Assembly (NCBI GenBank): GCA_914767715.1
Contig: OU612068.1
Location: forward strand, 3,534,001-3,598,000
Length of the DNA stretch: 64,000 bases
Origin: Membranipora membranacea
Taxonomy: Eukaryota; Bryozoa; Gymnolaemata; Cheilostomatida; Membraniporidae
Direction: 5' to 3'
Notes under the pieces: generated by a model
The model's database searches: none
Told to the model about the DNA's origin: nothing
What the model saw: only the letters and a program-made list of their open reading frames with translations
Program-made: the position numbers and the translations under genes
In this document: piece by piece, positions 12,101 to 21,600 of the stretch
Layout of the letters: every line of letters begins with the position of its first letter
How positions within the stretch are numbered: position 1 is the stretch's first letter

Positions 12101-15100
12101 TAGGATCTCCTGATCGAAAGCTGGAGTTGTTGTTTGACATGTTTGATTTCGACGGAAGCGGCAAGGTGGCTAGAAAAGAGATCACTCAGGTTGTCAGGTA
12201 TGTTTCCTCAATTCAATGCAGGTTCTACAAAACTAATATTTCCGGGAATAAAATAGGTAGAGTGGACAGTAAACATATAACTTGCCTTTGAGGTTATATT
12301 ATTGATAAGTCTATGGTTAAAGCAAGTAATATAATCTTAAGAATATTATTATTATTATTAAGTCTACGGTCCTGATTTAATTTTATTAGCTCCCCAATAA
12401 CTTATGTTGATGCCAATAAACATTAATTGTTTTATGACTGTTTCTTGTAATTTTCGCAACTTTGTACTCAATAGATCACTTGTTGACTTGGCGGGTTCTA
12501 AACATGAGACGGAAGAGTTGGAGAATATCGTGCGGGAGATGTATGATTACGCCGGACTTTCAGATAAGGATGAGTTGGATTTTGTTGAGTTCAAACAACT
12601 TCTTACCAGCAAAGATGAAAACTTCATGGAGAAAGTTGGCGTTGATTGGAAAGGTTTGTCAGCTGTTCTGCCGATTTTTTTTTATCGCTATTAATATAGA
12701 TATTATTGTTAGAAGTATATTAGATATAGTTTTTTTGGCTTGATTTTAACTATCAAAACAGCGGAAATCCTTATTGCTCAACCATTCTTTGCAGGAGTGA
12801 AGTCAGGAAATAAGTCAGCATCTAAGAGAGGAATGAGTAGACCGAAGTTTCTCGGAGGTCAAGGTAATAAGCAGCTCACTCTGGAGTCGTTACCCGACGA
12901 CTCATATAATAGTACGCTGCATAGCAAAGAGTCGGTGAGACGAGGATCCTTTAACTCCCTGCTGGGCAGTACACTCAGCAGCAGTGTAGCCGGCTCTATG
13001 GAGGATCTGAATAATGTAACCGAAGCTGACTCGATGTCTCAACACGCCAGGATAGGATTCTGTGATACTCCTGAGGGCACCATGGAAAGACCTCCACCTC
13101 GTAAGCTCAATACTCTCATAATTAACCTAAATACATCGAATATCAATTTTATATTATATTATTATCCATTATATGAGTCCTACGAATTGATATGAATTTA
13201 TATCAGTGGTCCCAACTGTATTAATTTTTAAATGGTGACCGAATAGATCTGCGTTATTCATGACTTGCAAACACCCACTTTGCGCATATTGGGAGTTGAT
13301 TGACCATTGTGTACCAGATTGTGTACTATTCTTAATCTTTGTCAACACCCGCACCTGGATATCGCCTCTCATTGTCATGTAAAGTCACTTTTCCGTCATC
13401 CGAACCTACTCACACTATTGTGCTAAATCATTGTAATCTATTTATAGTTCGAAGGTCTCACAGTTTATATCTGAAGAGAAATCAGCCACCCAAGTTTGAT
13501 CCTAAGTACGCAAAGCTGGGGTCGTTCATACACTACATAGAGAACAGGAAGAGAGAGATAGCCGTCATGTTTTTCTTCTATGCCGTTTGTATCGGGCTCT
13601 TCCTGGAAAGATTCTTCTGTAAGTGTTGATCATTTCCAGCTGTCCAAATCCAATTATCCAATATTCCAAATCCGATTCCAGGAACAACTACTTGTAGAAT
13701 ATTTACTGGTACTCCTTGAGATCGTAGCAGTTTATTGGGTGATGCTAATTTGGATTTAAGCTATGCTTTGTCTTTTTGGGAGTTCCACTAACATGCATAG
13801 AATTCTGGGTAACTGCGTAATCTATATTTGAATTATTGCTAATAAATCATATATATTGGACAGCAGCGGTTCCCATTTCATTTTTTCCTGTATCATCGTA
13901 ACCGCCGTGGCGTTTCTTTTTTCCTCTTGTTTACCCGAATCTCTCATTGTCTGAACTCATAATGTTGAAGATTCGACCACTTTATTCCGGTAAAAAACAT
14001 AAATTGATCTGATAAATAATTCCGAGTACTTTTCTTATTCCAGTTTATTTCCACTCTAATGAGAATAATGGTGTGAGACAGACTCTGAGTTATGGTGTGG
14101 CCTTCGCTCGTGGCGCTGCTGAAGTTATCTCCTTCACATTCTCGATCCTCCTTATAACTATGTGTTATAATCTGGTCAGATTCCTGAGAGAGACCTTCCT
14201 CAACCTTTATATACCCTTCGATAAGAACATCGTCTTCCACAAGATTGTCGCCTGGACTGCTCTGGCATTCTCTGGTGAGTGCTGTCACATACAGTGGATT
14301 ACATTTGCAATACATAAAACTGACTTGTCCTGTTTCTAAATTACTCACTGTAAAATATAACAATTAACAACAAATAATTTCAAAAAAATCAGAACTATAA
14401 GGCCTCAGAGAAAGCTGGAAATAGTGAGGCCTTTGTAAAAAAGTGATTGTGAGGGTTAACCTTCAATATCTCACCCCCCATTCATATTGATATTGGATCC
14501 TGATTATAGTTGAGAGCTGTTGGCCTATATTTTGAGCTCTATTATCATACCTATCTGAACACTGATTAAATCATATAATTCTGTCTGTAAAAAAATTAAC
14601 TCTGTTTCAATGGTTGTTTCTTTTATGTTTTCCTACAAAAAAATCTTAAAATCAAAACAAATATTTTATCACTCTGAGTATGGTGGCCATAAAAATTGAG
14701 TAAACATGTTAACTCTTTTTTTCCTTCCAGCTGTCCATGTTGTAGCCTACGGATTCAACTACTACTTCCTAGCTTCTGGACCAGCGAGCCATGCCTGCTT
14801 CTTTGACACGACTTACTACGATTCTGATGCATTCATTACTGTAGGAGGTACTCTATATGGTACCCTTCCAGGTAGGACGACGTCAAAGTTATTTTTCAAA
14901 ATATTTTTTGCAATAGTTTTTCGCCTTAATTTTTAGTGAATAATTTATGCTTGTTGTGGTGAAAGAGCAGGATTGTTGAATAAATCTTGAGGTTACTGGT
15001 GTAGTGTGTACTATTATGGCGGTTTGTTCCACTATATATTGTTATAAATTATTTTACTTCATAGGTATGACAGGTGTGTTGTTGGTTCTGACTCTAATGG

Positions 15101-17478
15101 TTATGTATATATTCGCCTCACAGACAGCGCGTAGATATATGCACTCCACATTCTGGATTGTACACAAACTCTTCATTGTCTTATACATGCTTATGATCAT
15201 TCATGGTCTTATGTGGCTCACTCAGAAGCCTAACTTCTACTATTACTTCATCGGCCCAATCACCATGTTCATCGCTGATAAATCTCTTAGTATCACGAGA
15301 AGGAAAATGAAACTGAATATCATCAGCGCGGATCTACTGCCCTCTAGTGAGTATAGTAAAGTCACCATACAGTCTATAATATCAGACTCCACTGTGGAGT
15401 CTGATATTATTTTTTTATGATATGGATTAGTTTTATGAAGCAGTGATCATTGCCGCTTCCCTCACAACAGTGCTGCTTGCAACAGTAGTATGGGTAGAGT
15501 AGTATGGATATGGATAGAACATGATAATACTTAAATGAATTTGAAGCAATGCCAACCGGTGGTTTTTTTCTTTCAATTGTGCCAAAGTCAATTGTTGAAT
15601 TTTTATTTCAGATGTGACCAGAGTTATCTTTAAGAGACCCGCAAACTTTGACTATAAGTCTGGTATGTGGGTGCGTATCGCTTGTGATGCTCTCGGCGCT
15701 CAGGAGTACCATCCATTCACCCTGACCTCTTCACCCCATGAGGACTCACTGTCTCTGCACATACGTGGAGTTGGACCTTGGACCCTGAACATCAGAAATA
15801 TCATGGACAGCAGTCTGAAGGGACAGCGAGAGATGCCTAATGTAAGTTTTCAAGAGCAATCGTGAAATTTTCTTAGTACTAAATTCCATCTTGCTTATAT
15901 ATTATATTGCATTGTCCTTTGTAGATTCATATTCAGCTATTTAATAGTCCATTATTGTGTTGTAGATATATGTAGATGGACCTTTTGGGTCAGGTCAGCA
16001 GGATTGGTATAATTTTGAGGTCTCCGTTCTCGTAGGAGCAGGCATCGGAGTCACTCCATACGCATCTATACTGAAAGACTTTGTTCACATGATGAGAACA
16101 AAGAACAAGTATGTACAGCAGTTATTACTCAGTATTACCTTTAAAGAGCACTTGACTGGAGTTGCCAACCCGTTAAAAAGTGGAGGATAACTGGTTAATT
16201 ACTATATTTATCTAGGCTATTTCCCCTCAAATATGTTTTTGCATTTATGTCAAAATACTCAAATGACAACTTTTAAACTTTAATTATACTATTTTGAATT
16301 TCTATTTCAGGTTTAAAATCAAGTGTCATAAAGTATATTTTATCTGGTCGACAAGTAACCAGAGAAGTTTTGAGTGGCTCATCGACATTCTCAAACAGGT
16401 GGAAGAAGTGGATATCAACTCTACTGTATCTACTAATATATTCATCACTCAATTCTTCCAAAGCTTTGATCTCAGAACAAGCATGCTGGTAAGGTTTCAT
16501 GTCATTGTCATCATGTGATATAATTTGGAAACATTCTTGCGGACAATGATGCTATATAATAATGCTGTTATTTTACATGACACTGTGATGACACATGATA
16601 ATGGTTTTTGGTCTCATCCTGTGATTGTGACGATCATAATTATTGTCTCATGGCACCTGCAGTTCATTGTCATGTCAGCCCTGGATTCTTCAGATCGATC
16701 ATAATTATTGTCTCATGTCACCTGCAGTTCATTGTCATGTCAACCCTAGTCTAAGTGCTCAGACTCCAAGGTGCAGGGAGTTACTTGCGCAAGCTATCAA
16801 ACTTTGATAGCTTGCGCAAGTAACTCCCTGCGCCTTGGAGTCTGAGCACTTAGACTATGTCAACCCGGATTCTTCAGATCAATGTCTTGGTTTCAGTTCA
16901 GCTGTTGGTGACACCTCAATTATACCTGATTATTTATTTGTAGTATGTGTTTGAAGAGCATGCCAAAAAGCTTGGAGGAGCCAGTTTGTTTACAGGGCTT
17001 AATGCCACAACTAACTTTGGCCGTCCAAACTTCTCTGAAATTTTCAGTAAAATTTCAGATGAGCATTTGAAGGTTAGTAAATAGCAGAGTATTTGTGTAC
17101 CCAGCCAAAAAAAGTATTTGTTCTCAGTACAAGCAATGACTCATGCGGTGGCGGTGCACAATTTAAAATCAGCACTTTTGGTTATAAGTCGGCCAATATG
17201 CCCTCAGGTGACCTATCACCATTGTTCAGTTAGAAGATGATGAGGTCATGTGACCTGAGAATTTAGGGACCTTTGATGTTTCCCAAGTGTTAAGTATTCT
17301 GCAGACTCATCTTGTTTTATTGTTATTATTCACTGTCATGTTTCCTTATGTTCAGGTTAAGAATATCGGAGTGTTCAGCTGTGGACCGCCCGGACTCACT
17401 AAAGGAGTGGAGCAGGCTTGTATTAACTCCTCGGCGAGCACGCACTCACAGTTCCAACATCATTACGAAAACTTTTAA
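112..17478 (+). CDS. DUOX: Dual oxidase, 5'-partial (28 exons in window)
   Basis: Membrane NADPH oxidase with an extracellular peroxidase-like domain; the family makes hydrogen peroxide outside the cell using cytosolic NADPH. Exons: 112-180, 884-1039, 1908-2104, 3194-3395, 3739-3923, 4913-5076, 5414-5586, 5905-6062, 6265-6458, 6937-7049, 8106-8237, 9629-9790, 10302-10343, 10837-11039, 11235-11420, 11725-11938, 12104-12197, 12475-12653, 12795-13100, 13448-13618, 14044-14274, 14731-14871, 15065-15346, 15612-15841, 15966-16108, 16311-16488, 16944-17072, 17356-17478. All junctions keep frame, giving 1584 residues. The first exon opens in mid-codon just before the conserved DGFFNN..HPEWG block, so only the signal peptide and a few residues are missing, left of the window. 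The protein ends in HHYENF, the usual DUOX terminus. The order peroxidase, TM, EF-hands, six-TM oxidase, FAD/NADPH domain is that of the family, as is the length (about 1550). Confidence 0.95.
756..830 (-). repeat. tRNA-like (SINE-type) sequence in DUOX intron
   Basis: On the minus strand a B-box-like GTTTGATTCCC (complement of 761-771) lies downstream of a box-A-like TGGCCGCGGTGC (complement of about 814-825), with tRNA-like spacing. The cloverleaf is poor, so a tRNA-derived SINE head or tRNA pseudogene is more likely than a working tRNA. It lies in the intron between exons 112-180 and 884-1039. Confidence 0.4.
2116..2430. repeat. ACATAGA-type microsatellite
   Basis: Irregular tandem array built from acatag, aacatag and aacattg units, about 300 bp. 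It starts roughly 12 nt after the 5' splice site at 2105. The array creates long minus-strand open frames rich in Met, Phe, Tyr, Cys and Ser, which are artefacts of the repeat. Confidence 0.9.
3647..3673. repeat. Short perfect palindrome in DUOX intron
   Basis: Two 13-nt arms (caaggagttagag and its complement) are separated by a single T. The copy lies in the intron before exon 3739-3923. The 5-bp sequence CTCAC occurs close to both ends, but there is no clean target-site duplication. Confidence 0.75.
6796..6830. repeat. Diverged palindrome, copy A
   Basis: Imperfect hairpin centred on aaggatataaatccttac within a DUOX intron. Sequence and architecture match the cleaner palindrome at 37137-37170, so the two are probably copies of one short element. 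Confidence 0.5.
7407..7458. mobile_element. 34-bp palindromic insertion with 9-bp TSD
   Basis: Positions 7416-7449 form an inverted repeat with 13-nt arms (tagccctgttcac) and an 8-nt spacer. It is flanked on both sides by the direct repeat CTATGATCC (7407-7415 and 7450-7458). Like the larger palindrome at 16747-16857 it begins TAG, ends CTA and has a 9-bp duplication. I read it as a very short foldback or MITE-like element. Confidence 0.65.
7605..7672 (+). repeat. tRNA-like (SINE-type) sequence
   Basis: Box A TGGCTGAATGG (7612-7622) and box B GGATTCAAGACC (7649-7660) have near-tRNA spacing, and a strong T-arm-like GCCGGG/CCCGGC hairpin is present. A short acceptor-like pairing CGCCG/CGGTG can be drawn. 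T-runs resembling pol III terminators follow within 20 nt. The T-loop has eight nucleotides and the anticodon arm is poor, so I call it a tRNA-derived SINE head. It lies in the intron 7050-8105. Confidence 0.5.
8326..8571. repeat. 245-bp direct repeat, copy 1
   Basis: Begins at tgatgttcccaccctg and runs through gggctgcccctaaagagg to cttagccaatagg. It is nearly identical (a handful of substitutions plus one short indel) to 8681-8921. Both copies lie in the DUOX intron 8238-9628. No coding potential is convincing. Confidence 0.9.
8597..8697. repeat. CCCAGGTTCCCACC minisatellite
   Basis: Degenerate tandem array of ccaggtttccacc and cccaggttcccacc units between the two 245-bp direct repeats. The same motif (gttcccacc) begins each large copy, which suggests that slippage or unequal exchange at this motif made the duplication. 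Confidence 0.8.
8681..8921. repeat. 245-bp direct repeat, copy 2
   Basis: Second copy of the repeat at 8326-8571, same orientation. It differs by scattered substitutions (for example gacgcaag versus gacacaag) and lacks a short acaaat-type insertion. Confidence 0.9.
11725..12653 (+). other. DUOX: DUOX calcium-binding (EF-hand) exons
   Basis: Three exons encode the cytosolic EF-hand pair that makes DUOX calcium-responsive. The helix [10 protein letters not shown] precedes a first loop [12 protein letters not shown], in which positions 3 and 5 are Gln and Arg instead of acidic or amide ligands. The second loop, [12 protein letters not shown], is canonical. A third, loop-less EF-like segment follows ([17 protein letters not shown]), as in vertebrate DUOX. 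Loop 1 is probably unable to bind calcium in the usual way. Confidence 0.88.
12795..13100 (+). other. DUOX: DUOX Ser-rich cytosolic linker exon
   Basis: A single 306-nt exon encodes about 102 residues between the EF-hands and the six-TM oxidase core. It is rich in Ser, Asn, Gly and Thr and contains RRGSFNS, a match to the basophilic-kinase consensus R-R-x-S. This part of DUOX is poorly conserved between phyla. The phosphorylation site is inferred from consensus only. Confidence 0.75.
15376..15410. repeat. Perfect 17-bp-arm hairpin followed by T-run
   Basis: Arms ataatatcagactccac and its exact complement are separated by one T and followed at once by a run of seven T. The hairpin sits 30 nt downstream of the 5' splice site at 15347. 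In RNA it would be a very stable stem next to the splice donor. No target duplication is visible. Confidence 0.85.
16631..16881. repeat. 65-bp tandem duplication, second unit interrupted
   Basis: Unit one (16631-16695) and unit two (from 16696) share cgatcataattattgtctc and the segment up to ggattcttcagatc. Unit two is split by the palindromic insertion 16747-16857 and resumes at 16867. Unit one therefore gives an approximate empty-site comparison. Confidence 0.8.
16738..16866. mobile_element. 111-bp near-perfect palindrome with 9-bp TSD
   Basis: Arms 16748-16801 and 16803-16856 (54 nt each) are complementary at every position but one and are separated by a single C. With the terminal T and A the element spans 16747-16857 and reads TAGTCTAAG...CTTAGACTA. 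The 9-bp direct repeat TGTCAACCC flanks it at 16738-16746 and 16858-16866. There is no room for a protein, so it must be non-autonomous. The 9-bp duplication is typical of Mutator-like elements, but that assignment is inference. Confidence 0.8.
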
Positions 17479-17598
17479 CTTCTCGTTCTAAATAGATCTA
17501 CATTCCAATTTTTATTATCTTTATCTCCTTCTCTTTCTTGCGTACTTCCTCAAGAACATCCCTTTCATCCTATTTTACAATGATAGTACATTTTATTT

Positions 17599-17730
17599 TG
17601 CCAATTAAATTGATTGCATACATTATAATATTGGCAGTGCAATGTGAAAGTGTGCATATGACTTTGCCAATTTAATTAATTCAATACGTTATAAAATTGG
17701 CAGTGAAATGAGAAAGTGTGCATATGGCTT
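17599..17730. repeat. 66-bp tandem repeat, two units
   Basis: Units begin tgccaattaaatt (17599) and tgccaatttaatt (17665) and share the block gaaagtgtgcatatg. They lie just downstream of the DUOX stop codon, probably in its 3' UTR. Confidence 0.8.
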
Positions 17731-18061
17731 TCCTCATCACCAAGTACATCCATGTGTTTTTTTCTGTCTTTTAATTAATTGCTATAAAAACTTCACAAGT
17801 TTTATTTCCTGCACAATTTGGTCTGCTTTTGAATGTAGTCTTCTGTCAAAATTGTTTTGTTTGTTGTTATCACGATTTTATTGCTGTCTTATTTTATTGT
17901 GATAACCCTCTCTCAAAAAGGTGCATTAGCTTTTGAAAACAAACTTATGTTAACTATGCAATTTTTTTATAGTATATCTGACTTTGACAATTTTATACAA
18001 GGTCTGTGCCAAACCGCTATTGAAACTTTGTCATAGACAGTGTAAAAATGAAGAAAAATAG

Positions 18062-18067
18062 AATAAA
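18062..18067 (+). terminator. DUOX: Candidate DUOX poly(A) signal
   Basis: AATAAA about 580 nt after the DUOX stop codon, in AT-rich sequence and upstream of MPE1. It is the first canonical hexamer I noticed; actual use is unproven. Confidence 0.45.
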
Positions 18068-18648
18068 ACTTAGGAACTTAAACAGATTGTATATATCCTC
18101 ACCCCCTCTTGTAATTCGGGATTTGAATACATAAAACCCATGAAGTAAACAAAATTTACTCAATATCTTGTAATCATAGATATATCAGGTCATAGTATCG
18201 GAGGTGATTTAGTAAAGTTGACAATAGAAATTATTCAGAATTGTGATAATACCACCAAAGAGTCATGTCCTAATTGAGTACCATCCATGATACATAATTA
18301 TTATTTGTAATACAACATTACAAAAATACTTGTGCCATTGCCTCACCAGAGTGAGTCATACAGTTCGGTGGTTACCCACTACGCGGTAATTAATCACGAT
18401 CAGCCGTCCAGGCAAGCACCATCCGCAATCATAATGTGATATTTAGGACATCACCTAGATGTTGATCTGGGTTTGCCAGGATGTTGTGAAGCACCATTCC
18501 CTTGTTAAAAGGGATAAAATCACACTAATGTAATTAAAATACCTAAATATAGCCAAAAATATTTTGGTATGTTCTATAATATGAATCTCTCTGATGGATA
18601 AGTTATAGATAAATAGCAAGTTGTGAATGAGACAGGCATTTGTTGGAA

Positions 18649-21600
18649 ATGGGTGGCCATTGCTCGAAGTGTGTATCCAGTGGGAAAACCTCTCAGGAAA
18701 AGGTAAGTGCCAACCGTAGTTGCTGCGACTTTAGCAGATTAGCATCAAATGAAGTATTTCACTTTTGCCTAGTACTCTGTTTGCGGGGAATATCTTGTTG
18801 ACAGGTTGTCTTGTCTTGTCTTCAATGGGGGATAATACAACATGATTTTTATTAGCATAGTACAGGTACTCATAGTACTCAGAGGCCACGAATAGCAAGT
18901 TGAGGGGTTGCATGCAGCTTGTTGCTTTTCAACAAGTTCCAATCTTTTCTGGCAGAGTTGTGACGAATCTGCTCTCTATGTGCTGAAAGCTTTGGATAGC
19001 TGTGAGGTGAAAGACCCTACAGACAACGACTACTCAGCCTGCTTACAGCTTGAGGGGATCGGCGAGGAATTAACCTTTGATTTCAGTGATGTGACCCTCG
19101 ATAGCACACACGAACAAGATCAAGTAGACAAAAAAGGTAAGTTCACTACAAGCACTCTAGCGTAATTGTACTTGTAACATTCTTTCTGCTGTTGTGATTA
19201 GGCCTATACTAAAAAACTCGACCGTCATAATATTGACTCTGCCTTTCTTCTGTTTTTTAGATAATGAAGGCTTAGCAGTTGTTGACGCCAAACAAAACAA
19301 AACAACTTGGGGCCGCTCCAGAAGACATGAAATATCCTACACACCAGCTGATGATGTGTATAGCACCATCTCTACTCATAAGATTGATGTATCCGGCAAG
19401 ACAAAGAGGATGGTGGTGGCGCTCAGCGATCTTCACCTTGGTGGGTCATGGGCAAAGGGTATGGATGGGAAACTGGAAGCCTTTATGGAGTCACTAATCA
19501 CAACAGCATCTGAACAGGTTGGTACAGTAAATTCTTTAATATTGAACATCAAGGTCACCTCAGCAAAACTTTCTGGTTGTCCCTCCTGTCCATGAACCAC
19601 AATGACAGAAAATGTTTTGCACATGTATTGCCGAAGTTATAGAATTTGATTAAATCTTATATTTATCTCACCCTATCACTCTTGGACCCCACCCTTATTG
19701 AGAATGCATTTTTGTTTGTAGATAGCTTGTGTAGTGCTTGTCGGAGATATCTTTGAAATGTGGCTTGAAAAGTTTTCTGAAGTGCCGCTGTCTAGTGAGA
19801 GCCGTGTCAGTGCATGGAGAGAGAACTCATCAGTCCTTATAAGGGCAATACACAAACTTGTGGATGACTGCGGAGTTGAGGTGTTCTATGTCAGAGGAAA
19901 CCATGACAGAGAAATCACAGAGGCTGATGTCAGTCAAATATTCGACGGTAAAGCTAAATTTGTACCATGTACACTAGTACTACAACTTAGGACATCCGAA
20001 GAAACAGAACACAGAATTCGATTTTGTCACGGACATGAATATGACCTCTTCAACAGCTATATCCCGAGGAAACAGAATCACCTGATACCTGATAAACCTA
20101 TAGGGTATTACGTCTCCAGAGCTGTCGCTACAGCGGAGAAGCCTTACAGCGAGCATGTGGCTGAAGATCTACTTATAAAACTGGTATTAACTCTCCTTCA
20201 AGCCATTCCTGAACATTTAGAGGATAACGTCATCGATGCCTTTCTCCGACACGAGCTTGAGAGAAAATTGCTGGAGAGGTTGTTTGAAGGCGCTCTGGAG
20301 ATTAGAGAATTGGGAAGTTTGGAGCAGGCTGTAATACGGATTAGTGAAGATAAATGGATTAGATTAAATACCCTACTAAACTATCCAGTAGTGAGACTAA
20401 TAGCATCTCAGGTTGGTGAATAGATTAAGATTCATAGCTCAGCCAAATCATGTGTAGCACACTCAACTCAACACTCCACCGTAAAAAATTATCAAATTAT
20501 AATTGGTCTCAAAGTTATCTCAACAATGCTCATTTTATACAGTTTTATTACAGATTTGTGACAGATAATGCCCCATCCTGTGCAATGGGCACTTTAACGA
20601 TACCAATCTTTAGGCTTCCAGATTTAGAAGATTTTGTGACTTTAGATGTTTACTGACGTAACTCAGACTATTGTCAATCAATATATAACTTTATTGATGA
20701 TCTTTACTGAGATTACAACCGTGAAATCTAAAAAGATTAACACAAACAATGACTATATATAAAAGCATTACACAGGTTCTCAAAAAGTTACCTTTATGGT
20801 GTTACTTTACAGCTTTTAAAATAAAGTGTTATTTCCAAAATGTACCATAATAAGGTGTCAAATTAAGCCTTTACGCAATTCAAGGTATATATAATATAAT
20901 TAATCCTTGAATGAGGAATGCATGTTGCAATAAAATGATAAGGTTAATATTCATACCTTTTGCCTTTTTCCTCTAAACTGCTTTTGTATATAATATCTAG
21001 ATCTAACTGATCTGAGTTCATAATAAAGTGAACTGCCTTCTTTCACATGTAAAATTACACTGAACCAGGATAAGTTTTGCCAGATATACAGGGAACACAC
21101 CAACACAAAGACCAGGGCGGGCCCAAATCCCCCCAGACCAATCACGGACAGCCAACGCCCCATAAAGATGTTGGGAGGTGGCCAGAAGCTGCAACAAATA
21201 CACTCCTCGACACAATACTGCACCCTGGATCCCCTGTTTGAAGAGTAAATTACTCTATTGTCCCCTGAAATTGGACTGAACCTAATCCTGCAGATGAGAG
21301 CAGTGACAACTTGTTTGGAGTTGAAACGAGTCTCCAGCTTAGGCTGGTACAACAAAGAAGTTTTAATTTTACACGTAATACACGCGTTTGTTATGTAACG
21401 AATTTTATTGTGTTTTGTTAAGCTATGAGTATCTATCTTTACAGGCATCTTCTTGTGTTGTGTCTTACTATCTTATATTCATTTTAAAGGTCGGGAAGCA
21501 GGACACATTCCACATGATTAAAGCTGCCACTGGTGATTACAGGAAATTTGTCCAGCAAATGGAAGAGGATGTTGTCATAATGGGTCACACCCACAAAGCT

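Larger units (their letters stand above)
13448..17478 (+). other. DUOX: DUOX NADPH oxidase core exons
   Basis: These exons encode the ferric-reductase transmembrane bundle and dehydrogenase domain. Haem-ligating histidine pairs are visible: FHKIVAW...AVHVV with 13 residues between the histidines, and [16 protein letters not shown] with 12 between. The FAD site is [12 protein letters not shown], followed by [16 protein letters not shown]-binding motifs are [27 protein letters not shown] and FSCGPPG. All key residues are present, so the oxidase should be active. Two introns in this block carry palindromic sequences (after 15346 and after 16488). Confidence 0.93.
17479..18648. other. DUOX 3' UTR and DUOX-MPE1 intergenic
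   Basis: AT-rich stretch holding the 66-bp tandem repeat and the AATAAA at 18062. No open frame with coding character is seen. MPE1 regulatory sequence should lie in its right half, but no TATA box or other clear promoter motif stands out. Confidence 0.6.

Noticed and set aside
13944-14363. 139-codon minus-strand frame
   Set aside because: Antisense shadow of the DUOX transmembrane exon 14044-14274; no splice or family support.
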